64,000 bases of DNA from Hexactinellida sp. DTS-2022 (GCA_028753945.1 JAPNXP010000001.1:2904501-2968500); one strand, 5' to 3'; counted from the stretch's first letter, positions 44,738 through 57,579 are shown. Program-made: numbers and translations. Notes: generated from the sequence alone by a model not told the origin.

Positions 44738-47066
44738 ATGCCAAATCACTGCTCTGCTCCTGGGTGCAGGATTTTTTATAGAGGTGAACCTTATACACCT
44801 GTATTCAAGATTCAAACGGTCTCTTCAGAGTTGCGCATTCAATGATTGAATACTCTCCATCGTGACTACACTGATTACTTGAAAATTATTTATGTGTGCT
44901 TAAGTTTAAACCCTCGCTTGGCTAGGAATGTGATTTTGAAACTGGAAGTTAATTAGGGTTTTTAATCCCGGGATTCGGGATCCCGATGCTATTTCACTAG
45001 GGATTGAATCCCGGGATTTGATTTTCTAATCCCGGGATCCCGACCACCAGGTTAATAATCCATTATTCTATGTTAGATCTCTAAACATGATACGTATTGC
45101 GTTTTGAAAACTAGGCTTCGATCTATTTTTATCCGAAACAATCTTAAGAAAGAAAAATAATTCAATATTTGTTCATCTTAATTAATTATTCATTCATTTT
45201 TAAATAAATCATTCATCAAAATACTAGATATAATATCCGGCTTCGTTATAACTGGGAGTTATCTGCAAATCTACTGAATTTTTTACTCATGACAATGTAT
45301 TATTATTATATTTCTAATCTCGGGATCCCGGGATTTTGAAAAATCAGATCCCGATATTCCGGGATTGTTAAAATAGTGCGGGATTGTAAACGCTAAAGTT
45401 AATACATTTTCAATTGAAAGTGCACGTAATTCTATTTATACCTTTACACCACCTCAGTTTTGGGTTAATTAAAAATCACTTTAACACTACAGATATTGTC
45501 GCGGTTGACTGAGTTATGTGCACTGACGGAAATTTACGGAGATCACACCCGCGAGACCAAGACTTTGTGAAATTCTATTGAGACTGATCGACCTATCAAG
45601 ACTGTTTTTGCAATAATGCCTTCAAGTCTATATGGAAAGTGGTATCAAGTTGTTCGTCTATTGCCCTGCTCTTTAAATTCAGTTGATGATTATTTACAGT
45701 GGTCAAGTGTGTAATCTCAGATATAGAACATTATGACCTGACAGTACTAACCCTTTGTACAGACAACTATCCACTGAATGTTGGCCCTTTTAAAAAAATT
45801 CTTCTAATAGAAATACTCTAACTTCATCCGTTTCTCACCCTAATGACCTTGATCGATGTAATTCGACACGTGTATTGTATTGAAATTATAACTTAATAAG
45901 TTGCCTCCTAAAGAAATCCCGGTCCCGGTGAGAAATTATTTTCCCGGTCGATCACTAATGTCTGGGGCACAAAATCCTGTCTCTTATTAACAAATACTGG
46001 AGAGTGAAAGGTGAATCAAACTATCCAGTATGCTTAAGTTATTCTCAAAACAACAAGATTCCGGATATGTTAGCTTAAAAAAATTATCCCAATCATTCTC
46101 TAAACCACCTACAGGGTTTTATAGATGATTTTTGTTAAGGGGAGGGGGGATCTGCTAGTACCAGGATCCACAAAATAATTGCATCGCCTGCTGGGGATTG
46201 GGGGCGCGCGCTAATAGCCCCCCAGTGCGGTTCAGGGGCTTCGCCCCTGGAAGCCAGATACAATTTAGAGTGCAAAGTACTAGTGCTAACAACGGAGAGC
46301 TTACCCAAAATACAATGGAGTATTCTAGAAACATGATTACCTTCATATCACAAGCTATCCTACCCATTATCAAAATTGATTACTTTATGTTGGCACAAAT
46401 TTGGAATCCAGCATTATAACCACTTTTTCACCCCCTTGGTCTAAAGTCTTGTATAATATCCTGGCCTTGTGAAAGTATATCTGGTGATTCTGGCAACTAT
46501 ATGTCTACTGAATCACTTTTGCTAAAAAACACCTAATTTTAACTGAAAAAAACCTTAGCAGCATATTTCTAGTGGGAGGGGGGGGGATCCCGGGGCGCCC
46601 CACCCTCTGTTTAATACCCTGAACTGATGAACAGCTGGATAGTTGTCTAAATTTAGACTTATTCCTCTCAGTGATATAGTTCATTCCTAACATGCCTCTG
46701 GATACTTCCCTTTTGCAATTAATTACCTTCCACTGTGGTTATGTTGTACATTCCTATATTTGAAATTCAAATTGTTTATCAATGCTAACACAATATAAAG
46801 AGCTGGAAATTGTTGGTTTTGTGGATAAAAACAATTTTATTCAATTAATTGATCGAGGTCTCAAATGGCTATCACACATTCTCATTGATGCTATCATTGT
46901 AGTTTGGAAAATTTTTGTGACAGTTGAGAATGAGAAGCTTTTAGAGCTCCGATTTTTATCAGGACCTTCACGTAATATTTTAATCCAACTGGCAACGCTT
47001 TATGTTGAAGATACTCAATCTGAAAACTGGAGGAATATTTGCAGTTGCTGCAATCAACAAGGCTGA
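44738..47066 (+). pseudogene. P-transposase relic related to the intact copy
   Basis: Pieces of the same protein type appear in order. MPNHCSAPGCRIFYRGEPYTPVFKI (start at 44738) and IIYVCLSLN (about 44.9 kb) belong to the THAP domain. TIKTVFAIMPSSL, W and VVRLLPC (about 45.6-45.68 kb) align with TKTVLAIMVSSL...IVRLLPC of the 36-kb copy. TTDNYPLNV-like TDNYPLNV remains (about 45.76 kb) are broken by a frameshift. The C-terminal ORF 46782-47066 (YKELEIV...VVWKIFVTVEN, SGPSRNILIQLATLYV, WRNICSCC) aligns with YKLLEIS...LWKIFSIIQN, EGPARKILVELAL, WRNTCPSC. A 442-bp hAT MITE and further GC-rich debris (46140-46260, 46560-46610) interrupt it. Importantly, the THAP YVC cysteine is kept here. No TIRs found. 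Confidence 0.82.
44954..45395. mobile_element. hAT MITE with TCCCGGGA blocks, 442 bp
   Basis: Ends TAGGGTTTTTAATCCCGGG and, in complement, TAGCGTTTACAATCCCGC. Perfect 8-bp duplication AAGTTAAT at 44946-44953 and 45396-45403. A related sequence at 48829-48920 shows the same locus without the insertion. Confidence 0.93.
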
Positions 47067-47504
47067 ACAATTCTTCATAAAATCATTTACTTAGCTACAA
47101 TTTATTTCTTGGCGAACAAATTTAGAAATGTTTTAATTCAATATAGCGTTAACATTTGAGATCTATTCATAATCGAAAGCTCAAAAAATTTAAAGAATCT
47201 TAGTAACAAGTCATGTTAATATTTTGTTTGTTTACATTAGTTTGTTCGCATTAGTTTTGTTTACATAGATTATTTGTATTAAGGTTGATGATTTTCTTAG
47301 TCCAGTTCACTTCGATCATTAAATAGACTTATAAATGTTCTTAATCAGATTTTCCAAATATTCGGATAATCTTTCAAACATACTTAAATTACCTGAGTCA
47401 ATTTTTATTCTCCAATTTTGCAGCTTCTTTTGGAAAGCTTTGAGTTTATCACTCAAATCAAATATATACATTTATTTCCCCTGAAGTGAGAGATTCAAAG
47501 TATT
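47067..47504. other. Non-coding spacer
   Basis: AT-rich with TTTGTTTACATTAG near-repeats at 47.22-47.27 kb. Nothing else. Confidence 0.45.
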
Positions 47505-48085
47505 GACGCGTTCAAATATTCAACGAGATCACTAAAAAACAGCGTTTTTGGGGTCTTTGATCTGAGCCAAAATTCTTGCTTTCCATGTTGATCAATTGTC
47601 CAGCGGCATAGACATAAAATTTCAACAGATTGTCATTTTTTGTCCCAAAATTTGTATCGCATGTACTTTGATGTAGTGCGAACATTTTTGGATATTGAGG
47701 CAATTGAGAGAGTGTCTATATCGGCATGACAGCTCATCTCAGTTAACACGTCCGATAGTGTTCGCAGGACTTGTTTCCCGTAAAAACTTGTTCAAATTAA
47801 GTTATATCGTCTTTTTATTGTTGAATTCGGTTTCCAAGTTAAATTTCCGATAATTTGATATATCACATGACCATATTTGGAAGAATTTCTCCATAGCAAC
47901 GCTGGAATATACCAGGAATGTTCAAAAATTCTATTCTCCAATTGTGTCCTTACCCAATCGTGTGACCCCTCTTTCGACTCCACTAAACTACCTAAGTATA
48001 ATTATACACATACCGACCCTGTAAAACGTTATTCGATATTTATGGTAAATCACGGTGAATCTCGAATTATTTTATCAAGCCAGTC
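47505..48085. mobile_element. Internally deleted relative of the 23.3-28.6-kb element
   Basis: 47505-47815 is an inverted copy of about 28370-28592 (GTGCGAACATTTTTGGATATTG, CATAGTGTTCGC-type block, AACTTGTTCAAATTA). 47818-48020 is a direct copy of 23278-23480, and 48030-48075 of 28285-28345. All 4.8 kb of coding sequence between the last two is missing. This is the usual form of a non-autonomous derivative. The right-hand outer repeat is absent. Confidence 0.8.
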
Positions 48086-51000
48086 TTGACCGCTTTAAAA
48101 CATGTTCCTTTCTTTTTAAAAATGAAGTATCTTTTTCTAAATACTCATGATGACGAGTTTCCATGTGTCATTTTAATTTACTCAGTTTCATTGATTCTCC
48201 TGACAGAATTTCACAACATATACCACATTGGGGCTTTTCAATTCCTGAATTTCGACAACATCAAAACCATTTTAATTATAGCTGTCCATATATTTTCGCT
48301 ATTTGGGTGCTATGGCCATAATTTTTGCATACTGATTAAATTGAATGTGACTAAAATATAAACATAATCATGTGGAGGTATTATTTATACACGATATGCA
48401 TATTGATTAAGAAGACCTATAATTATAACCTAGGTGAGAAGAATGCACTCAAAATAACACTTTTGACATGAAATATTCAAGTTTATTCTTTACACTTTTT
48501 GATTTGAAGGTGCGAAGAATATACCTGAATTTATCATTAGATTTGAGTTTACATCAAAGTGCACTTTCAAAAAGAGCATTATATTTCGATCCCCTATAAA
48601 TAATTCTGCGACCCCCAGTTTAAGAAACACTGGTTTAGATGTATCAGGATCACACACGGTTTACAACCAAACCCCATATAATCCAGACCTCACAACTAAT
48701 TGTTTTCTCTTGTTCGCGGCTCAAAGATTATTAGGGAACTCTTTATTGACAAACCCTTCTCCAAATTCCCCTTTTTCATGAGACAATTCAATTGATTGTG
48801 CATTCCAGATATTTAATTAATTATATCTTCGCCTGGCTAGGAATGTGAAATTCAAACTGAAAGTTAATCCATTGCCATTGAAAGTGAAATTAATTTCTAT
48901 TTATACATTTACCCCACCACCTGAAATTAAAGACACCGATGAAAAAGCATTTCTTTCTCTTTCTAACGAAACAGATTTGGAATTACACATAAACCCATAT
49001 CAGATTAAAATATTCTCTCAATTTCCCCTCTCCATGTTCAACTCATTTTGGTTTGACAATTTTTTTTGAATGAGTTGAATGAGTTGGTGATGGAAAAGTG
49101 AATGAGTTGAATGAGTTGTTAGCAGTGGGAAATGAATTGAAATGAGTCCAATTCATTCAAACCGTGAGTAGGATGAATCAACTCATTTTCTAGATTAAGT
49201 CATGTGGAGATTTGGCAAAGATTATTAGTTTATTAGTATTTAATACTTTAGTGAGTCTTATCAAAATGAATTTAATCCTTATTTATCAATGAATACTACA
49301 ATTGAATATGTACTTTGCAAAATTGGCATAAAGAGTTGGTACATTCGACTAAATTTTCTGATGAGTTGAATGAAGTTGCTTACATAAAATGAATGAATTA
49401 ATGAGTTGGTACATTTATTTTAAATGAGTTTGTGGGGACAAAATGATTTTTTGAACTCAAAATGAGTTGATATCTCCCTGCTCCATGGATACTTGAGAAT
49501 ATTTGGATGGTTTATGCAACTGCTATACCATTTAGAAGCTGGAGAGAAAAATGGGCACCATCCAAAGTTCGCCAATCAATGGAGTTTGTCCGTAGCTTTC
49601 TCTGGGGAAACATGCACATTAAAATAGACTGTCCTTCTACTCATGGAGGTACAACTTAGACATGAAATGTGGCTTCGAGTTTCTTTCAACGAATGGACGA
49701 TAATAAGAAGAATTTTTTAACTGGATCACAACGTTAATTCCTTGTGAATATCACATTCCACTGAACAAAATATGCACTAATTTTGCTGATATACTACGTG
49801 TATTTAACTATGAAGTCGAATTGATAACAAAAGATTTACAACATTGTGTAGAGTTTCTTACAAATTAGTAATCGTCACCTTTCCTCCGGTTAGTATCACT
49901 CCTACCTTACACAAGGTACTAACTCATGCTGCTCAATTGATTGAAGAGTACAATGCTGGTAGAGGTATGAAACATTCTCAGAAGAAGGTCTGGAGGCATG
50001 TCATAAGCATATTCGACGTTAACGCGAAAAATTATCCGGAAAATTTTCTTTCGAATTTCTCAATCTGATAATATCGCATTCTCTCAAAGAAAGCCATTTG
50101 GAGGCAAGAAGTGTAAAAATATTTACCATGTTTCAATAAATGAAGAACCTTTTCAAAGTTTAGCGTTTAGTTATGTACTAACACTAGATTCTTAGTTTCT
50201 TTCACTATTTTGCTCATAGTAATTAAAATATTGGCGAAATGAAAATTTATTATTTTTGCTATGTCATCACAATTGGAATAATATAAATGATATCAAATAA
50301 TTTTTGTTGTCAATCAACTTGGTTTATGTGGTAACCAATAGGCAACTAATAAATTATTATCCCAAACTTGTTTCTAAATGGCTATACGGCCGATGTTCCT
50401 GTTTTTGTCCACTGTGTCCTGGTTAATGGGATCCCTGCCATTGATGATAATTTTAAAGGTTCGTTACATCAGGCAAAATATTCGTAACATCAACGTTGGT
50501 CCCCATTTTTACAACATCTAGCCGATTTCGCACCTTAGTATTTATTCCCACTGCAGTACTGATTCTAGTTGGAATATTCATACTAGTAGTATGTGTCGAT
50601 GTGTAGAATACAAATGAGCATCTTACATCTCATTTCCGCTTTATAACTGATAAAATCATGTTCTATGTGAGAAACAACAAATTCATTATTACGACAGAAC
50701 TCAGAAATCTTTTATAATTGTTTATCTGGGAATAGAAATTAACACACCATCTGTTCGGATACTCACTCAGTTTATTGGTATTATCGTTGCGTGTTTCAAG
50801 AATATTAAATGCATCAATATTAGTCATTTACATTGATTTAACGAATAAACACAGTAGATATTACATATTTACATTTTATACTTAACCACAAGTATTTGAA
50901 TATTTAATAAACAACTAGATTTTTGTAACATTTTTGGGTCAAATGATGTCAATTAGTGACTGGTTACATCTTAAGGAGAATTTTCTGTAGTTTAAGATAG

Positions 51001-51358
51001 AATAGGTGTAATTATTGACCATATCTTACCATATAAGATCGGGCACTATATATACAAAAATTATAATCGAAAACTGAATAAAATAATTGATAACGAATTC
51101 GGAAACCATAATAGATGTACTAATTATAGACAAATATCTGGAAACTAGAAGAAAAACTGATACTAGTATGCTTGCAAGTACTCTAGAAAGCTTCTTTTAT
51201 GTTGTAAATTTAGCACTTGAAACTTGATACTATTTGAAAACACGAGTTTTATCTTGGAAACCATAGTTAATGATCGTAATTCAAATTATAAAATCTTGAC
51301 TTGCAGATGGAATTTGCTAAAATAAATTAAATTTATATGGTCCTTGACTATCCTAGCA
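48086..51358. other. Degraded region with P-relic fragment and repeats
   Basis: 48829-48920 (GGCTAGGAATGTGAAATTC ... TCTATTTATACATTTAC) is a diverged copy of the P-relic segment at 44925-45450. 49020-49475 is rich in TGAATGAGTTGAATGAG repeats bounded by inverted CAACTCATTTTG motifs. The frame 49844-50068 (VSITPTLHKVLTHAAQLIEEYNAGRGM) reads like an old transposase piece, but I cannot name its family. 50070-51358 holds nothing I can support. Confidence 0.5.
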
Positions 51359-51602
51359 TCACATTTTTAAGAAATTGAGCAAATACACAGACCTCAAAAT
51401 TTGAGCTATGACCGCTGATTTGCCCACTTTGATGCATCCTCTTCGACTAGCTTTTCCCTCATTGTTGCAATCGTATGCTGGTCCTGCAATCCTAACCACG
51501 GGCCAACCAGATATTTTTCCTAAGCGGAGGTTATCCAGCTTGACTTCCCCAGCATAGAACTTATCCAATGTGTTCAGCTCTGATTCTGCCATGTGTTGTC
51601 CT

Positions 51603-51779
51603 CAGTGCCGGATTACCGCACGTGCGGAATGTGCGATCGCACAGGGCCCGGTGGCCCCTCTTCCAGGCTATATTTGGCTCAGCCCGTGTCCAGGGGCATG
51701 GACTTCCAAAATTCGCACCAAGTTAGGGCCCGACCAGAAGCTAACGTACAGGGCCCGAAGTGTGCTTAATCCGACCCTG
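51603..51779. mobile_element. hAT MITE, 177 bp, in the hAT relic
   Basis: Ends CAGTGCCGGATTACCGCAC and, in complement, CAGGGTCGGATTAAGCACAC. Perfect 8-bp duplication GTTGTCCT at 51595-51602 and 51780-51787. GGGCCCGG/CCAG blocks inside. Confidence 0.93.
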
Positions 51780-53550
51780 GTTGTCCTCCAGACCTTGTCT
51801 CAATAATTCCACAACATCGAGATCATTCTTGGAATACCTATCTAGAAGTGCTATCGCATCAGTTTCCATCACCAAAGGGTAAAGCTCGGTATAAAATATA
51901 CTTATTTGTTCCTCGGTCTCCTCTAATGCAGCTCCAACAGTCCCAGAAGAGCGATCAATGCGGTTTGCCCTAGGCAATTTCGGCAGGTCCAAGCGTAGCT
52001 CCTGGATGTTACAGTCGTTACACTTTCGTAGAGGGGCCTCGGCATTTGCTTTATTCTGGCCGTCGATGGTTAGGTTTAAAATTAATGTGTTTACCCATTA
52101 ACTCACCTCGCCGGTTGTCGCTTTTTCTTCCTTGGCATTCTACGTGGATAGGATAAACAACTTGCAAAAGCTTCTGGATAACTCGTAGGTTGAAGTAATT
52201 CTGAAAATACTCAAGACCATGTAAATATGGCTCAGCTTCCCCCCTACTCTTTCCTGGCTCACTACGATCGTTTACTATAGCCTCAAGAAACTCGATTATT
52301 GCTGCATAGTGAAATAGGAACGCATCAACGCCGGGCAGTCTCATAACCCAACGCGTAGGACAAAGTGTATGTAATACATGTTTGTCTTGCGGAGTATCAC
52401 CTCTATTCTCTATCTCATTCATCATTGTTTTTATAAAATGAACGACCACATTCATTCGTTCGAGTGAGATCATGACTAGATGAATTGGTGCAAACGAATC
52501 TTGAAAAACCAAGTTCAGCTGGTGACCAAGACAATACAAATACAAAGCCTTTGGATTTTCAACAGTAACCTTGGCTTGCAGACCATTATTATTCCCTGAC
52601 ATATTAGAAGCACCATCTTACCCTTGACCTTGTATTCCAGTAAATGGAAGGCCAAAACTCAGCAACAAGGTTTTAGCCAGGTGGAGTAGACTATCAGCAT
52701 TGGAACTGCTCGTGAGGTGGAATCCAAGGAAAACTTCTTCACTTTGCATGTCACCATTGCAAAAGCGAAAACAAAATGCAACTTGTTACTTTCGGTTGAT
52801 GTCAGTGGTTTCGTCGAAAATAATAGAAAATACTGGTCCTTTATTGAACCCAACAGATTCACTCTGTATCCGATGAATTCATTCCATTGTAAAGAATGGC
52901 CAAGTGATTTCAGTACTTCATTATGGATTCCTTGAGAAATGTACTTCATTTAATCTCATCCTTCAGATACTGATTGACCATTATATTCAATTTTCCAATC
53001 AAGTTAACTTTGTAGTTATGGTTAGCAGTGTTGTTTTCATCACGATGTCCACGTAAAGGCACACACTGATGTCCGCACAACCTAAATTTCGAACACCGCT
53101 CTAAGTCCCATTCTGTTGTGTTCAAATTCACTATTCGTTCCTTCGACCAAAAATTTGTGTTTTGCAACATTCCTTGCGAGGTTTGTAGAAAATTCAGCAT
53201 TGCAGTGAGTACCGCTTTCCTTATGCTTCCTGATACCATCACGACCCTTCTTGAAATTACTCCAGCCTGAAACATGCTCCTTCCATGGAAAATACGTATG
53301 TGTAAAAGTGATATTGTCTGCAGCTTTTGGGCTACGTTGCTCGAATTCCCAATGGCAGCTAATACAATATAATGACTTCACATTTTCCCAAAGTTTTAGC
53401 CAGAAAAACTCCTCGAACCAAGCCCTCCGAATCGAATGACCGCTTTCGGCCTTTGGCGTGGGCTTAGGTAATTTTTGGATCGACTGTCTTTCTGGAATAG
53501 GCAATTCTATTAGCTCAGTGTGATTTACAGATAAAGTGGATGGTTCAGCT

Positions 53551-53734
53551 CAGGGTTTCATCCAGGCGTTTGCGACGCGCCTCCAGGGACGTAATTTCAA
53601 AACGAAACTTTTCGAGGCGCCGAAAATTGAGAGATGCTCTCATAGACGTAATACAAATTGAGTATTTTAGGCGCGTGTGAACGAGCTCAAACTTAATCTA
53701 GGCGCGCGGTTAATTTTGCCTAGATGAAAGCCTG
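53551..53734. mobile_element. hAT MITE family A, copy 2, 184 bp
   Basis: Same family as 20499-20683 with the same ends. Perfect 8-bp duplication GTTCAGCT at 53543-53550 and 53735-53742. It interrupts the N-terminal coding part of the hAT relic. Confidence 0.95.
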
Positions 53735-53780
53735 GTTCAGCTACATACGAAGTCGTAGGTTTTTTGTTGAGGAACAGTGT

Positions 53781-55436
53781 GATATATGTCTATTCTTCTC
53801 GGGCTCTCTTTTCGGACTTTATAGAGTTACTTTCTTTTTGTAAATCACAAATGGTGAATTTATATACTCAAAGTGACACACTGTTTATGAAACATAGAAT
53901 CACATGTTGCTAAATTGAATAGAGCTTACTAATAATTATCACTTAAATGGTTTCATTAATTAGTTTTCAAACACAAGACACAAATTCTTAGTTGTTCGTA
54001 AATCAATGTTGATTCGCATAGTTGGGTTTCTCTTAATTAGGTATCCTAATCATAGCTCCAAAAGTGGGGTGGGGCGGTCTTACGAGCCCCCCCCCCCCCC
54101 CCCCCCCGTTTTTTACGCCTACGATTGTGAATTTGTGAGTCTAAGGTAATTGTAGGAGTGTTGAGATAATTGTCTGCAAGAGACATTCTGACATGTATTG
54201 AAAACTGTATTCAAGCTTACATAATTTGTAACACTTTTTCGTATATCGAAACAAATATTAGTGAGCTCATTGAGCTCACACACCTCAAAAACCATTGATT
54301 AGCCTTTTTATTACAAATTTTGAGATCAACAGATCGAAACCCAATTTAGTCTGTATTTTTATTGAAATGTTGGATGAATGGGCAAATTGAACTCGGAAAT
54401 TATTTAACCATACAAATAATCATGGTAGGCTAGTCAGGGAATTATTGACATACAATTAATCATGGTAGACAGTTAAGATTTTAATATTCGAGCATGTATA
54501 TATATATACACACTAGCGTGCATGCATATCCAGGATTTTGTCAGGGGGGTCAGGTTGCTAAAGAAGGATTAATGTGTCGATATACACCAAACTCCCCGGG
54601 CTATTTGAACATTAAGAATTCAAATCCAGACACATTATTTTTCTGGTAGCGTATTTATCGGCTTTTTAAATGATTTTTTCAATTTCCTTGAAGTGGAATT
54701 GCCATGTGCCATTTTTGGAAAAAGTGACACAAATTGAATTATGACTGTTTCTTAGTATAAAATAATCCTTTTTTCGAAATTGTGCATCTGTAATAATTCG
54801 ATCACATGGTATTAAATCCGAAATCTGAATTTGTGTATTGTGAATATCCTCATAATTATCGGAGACTAAAATTTTAATAACTCCTTATATAGTTGATGAG
54901 TCACCTCCATACAAATTTCAATAAAAATCCTATTTTATTATACTTAACATATCGTTTTATATAAATAGCCATGTAGAATAATCCGCAAATTTTATTATAC
55001 TGCTAGGAACCTTGACTTCGTATAAAATTATTGTTCTTCAAACTTATTTGGCCGGGCAGTGTATATGGACAAAATGGTAGTCAAAATAGGTACAACCAGG
55101 AAACTAAATGTTCCTATTGGACTGAATAAACGCAATTCTGTTCATCTCAAATTGACGTAACGTTGTCATTAACGTTCAATTCCACCAGCGTTCGTTCAGT
55201 TCGTTAAGTACAAATTTAATAGAACATGCACATTATCGACGTGGACACGTTGGTCACACCAGATTGCCTATATGCTTACTCATCATCACATGACTTAATC
55301 ATAAAATTTTATTTTGTTAAAATTACTATTAAGGTCTATTTCGGCTATAATTCACGTTATAAGTATTAATTAAACCGCACACCATTTCGTGGCGGTTAGA
55401 CCCGAGGGGTCACCTGTCAATCGAAGCGCCCTAGTG
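53781..55436. other. Non-coding, C homopolymer and small repeats
   Basis: A run of about 19 C lies near 54088-54107. A short TA repeat is at 54498. GCCATGTGCCATTTTTGG near 54703 is a weak member of the dispersed repeat at 9056 and 56490. No gene. Confidence 0.5.
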
Positions 55437-55630
55437 CAGGGTTTTTTTAAGTTTGAGACCTTGATGTAACTCAGCGCGGCCTTGGTGTAACTCAACACTG
55501 CAGAGACCCAGGCCGACCCGAATCGTTGAGTAACTCAACTCTGCAGAGACCCTGCCGACCCGAATCGTGGAGTAACTCCAAAAAATCTTGGTGCAAAATT
55601 TACACCAAGATCGGCTTAAAAAAAAACCTG
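55437..55630. mobile_element. hAT MITE, 194 bp
   Basis: Ends CAGGGTTTTTTTAAG and, in complement, CAGGTTTTTTTTTAAG. Flanks CCCTAGTG and CGCTAGTG match at 7 of 8. The body repeats GTAACTCAAC.CTGCAGAGACCC twice. Confidence 0.85.
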
Positions 55631-55884
55631 CGCTAGTGCTTCCTTAAAAGTAGGCAGTTTATGAAACTTGTAAATCATTCTTGGCTATTTATCCTAACAA
55701 ATTCGTGTATGTAGTTTACTAAATAGGCCTGTTTCTGTTTGAAATTTGAAATCTAGGTGGATTGAAGTATACAAAACTGAATAGATTAAATTTTTAAATT
55801 TAATCATGAAAATTGAGCCCTAATTCCACATTTCAGGCCACCGTTAATACATAGACAATTTCATCTACAAGAAATTAGTGATTA
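55631..55884. other. Short spacer
   Basis: Nothing supported. Confidence 0.4.
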
Positions 55885-55887
55885 GTA

Positions 55888-56354
55888 CAAGGTTAGAACC
55901 GCTCGAACCGAATATCAGTATTCATGAATAGTTTCCCTACCGAATACTGATACTGATATTCGGTTGCTTCAACCGAATACTGATAATGATAATATTTGGT
56001 TACGTCAACCAAATACTAATACTGATGATATACGGTTGGTAGAACGAATACGAATACCGATAACCTTTGGTTGCCCTAACCGAATAAGAATACACGTAGT
56101 TAGAATATTCGGATGGAAAACTAATATGAATACTGATCAAATTCGCTCGGGAGACCGAATACCGAATAATGATATTCTGTCGGACAACCGAATACCGAAT
56201 AATGATATTCTGTCGGACAACCGAATACCGAATAGTGATATTCGGTCGGGCAACCGAATACCGAATAATGATATCAGGTTGGCAACCGAATATCAACTAT
56301 TCGCGAATAATATTCGGTTCAACCAAATATATCAGTATTTGGTTGCAACCTTGG
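55888..56354. mobile_element. ACCGAATA-repeat MITE, about 465 bp
   Basis: The interior is degenerate tandem and inverted ACCGAATAyTGATA units, including three near copies of CCGAATAATGATATTCTGTC spaced about 35 bp apart. Ends CAAGGTTAGAACC and, in complement, CAAGGTTGCAACC. Flanks GTGATTAG and GTGATTAC are similar but not tight against the ends. Frames here are by-products of the repeat. Confidence 0.65.
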
Positions 56355-57272
56355 TGATTACACATTATTATTCTTAACCGCTATTAAGACTATTCTGAAT
56401 TGACATTAAATATCTTGTTATATTTATTAATTTTAAGTCATTATAATTTATACCATTTTAATCTAATATCTATGATGTGGCATAAGTGTACATGCCATGT
56501 GCCACTTGTTTCCCACTCGCACAAATAGGAATGTGGCTGTATTTCAGTGCAAAATATTTGTAATTATTTGCAATTGAGCCACTAAATAGTTGGTCATGTG
56601 GTATTCAAATCTGCATTTAAATTTATCACATTTGGTATTTATTTATGAAATTACTTATCTAGAGCTCAGCTCTAGTAGAGTTCAGTTTTTCAGTATGTGT
56701 ATTCAGGCACTGAGAAAGGTCAGTTTTTCCCAAAGCTTGGAAATTGACCTTTAGAAAGTAAGCCTGGGCTTTTAGTATGGGAAACAATTTGATTCTACAA
56801 AGCTCAGCTCTATATAAGCATTCTCTTTTTGTAATTCACCATATTATAGAATCTACAAATGTTATTCTTGCTAGACTTTGACTTCATGATTACAAATTAT
56901 TTTTCAAATATTCTTGGCCAGGTTGTGCTCTTAGTAATTCTCATAAACTGAGATTCGTGCTTCTCTTTTTATAGATAAGTTAGTTATATAATATTAATTA
57001 TTAAATCTTGGTGATAAATATGTTTCGCCTCCTACAGAGTTAATGGATACTTTTTCTATGGTGGTCATTTCCGATTTAATTAATATGAATAATGACCCTT
57101 CTGAGCTTTGGTTATCGATGGCTCCTCTCCTGAGGGTGTCAAAATTCGACACTAGAACCCTACTTTGGCTAAGGCACCTACAAATTGTTTTATTTACTTA
57201 AATTTTACTGCCTCGAGTACGTTGTATGATATTGATAATTTGTACAATAACTAATTGTTCATTTTGGGTGTA
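56355..57272. other. Non-coding with dispersed repeat copy
   Basis: 56490-56660 is a relative of 9056-9230 (GCCATGTGCCACTTGTTTCCC, GGAATGTGGCTGTATTTCAG). Nothing else. Confidence 0.5.
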
Positions 57273-57458
57273 CAGTGGAGTCTCCGAATATCGGACACGT
57301 TGGGGAAATGGCTTCTGTCCGTTGTAGAGAGTTGTCTGCTTCTCGGAGACTGGTCCATAATTATTACATGTATGGTAATTTAATTCTGTTCCAAGCGGCT
57401 TGTCCGTTATACAGGGGTTGTCCGCTTCTCGGAGTGTCCGTTTTGGGAGACTCCACTG
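57273..57458. mobile_element. Tc1/mariner-type MITE, 186 bp
   Basis: Ends CAGTGGAGTCTCCGAATATC and, in complement, CAGTGGAGTCTCCCAAAACG, flanked by TA on both sides. TTCTCGGAG and TTGTCCG are repeated inside. Confidence 0.9.
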
Positions 57459-57579
57459 TATTAAGATATCACTACAATTGGTTGAATTTGTCTATGAAGT
57501 GTCTTTGGTTTGTAGTTCTATATTGTCTTTCCATAGAAGTATGTCTCTAATTTCTGTACAAACCATGATTTTCTTTCTA

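Larger units (their letters stand above)
51359..53780 (-). pseudogene. hAT transposase relic with TTF-type zinc finger
   Basis: Minus-strand fragments keep the family order. First is RRAWFEEFFWLKLWENVKSLYCISC with W..FKKGRDGIRKHKES..H (about 53.43-53.2 kb), a TTF-type finger. LRGHRDENNTANHNYKVNLI (about 53.05 kb) and KYISQGIHNEVLKSLGHS (52.95 kb) follow. Then come MSGNNNGLQAKV, LYLYCLGHQLNLVFQD and TLCPTRWVMR (52.6-52.34 kb), the hAT core. A C-terminal part runs from 52.0 to 51.36 kb (LYPLVMETDAIALLDRYS). Frameshifts separate the blocks. Two hAT-type MITEs sit inside it: 51603-51779 cuts the C-terminal part and 53551-53734 the N-terminal part (the frame resumes as TTSYVAEPSTLSV). No own TIRs found. 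Confidence 0.85.

Noticed and set aside
55964..56377. 137-aa and antisense 98-aa frames
   Set aside because: Generated by ACCGAATA repeats with a period that keeps the frame open on both strands.
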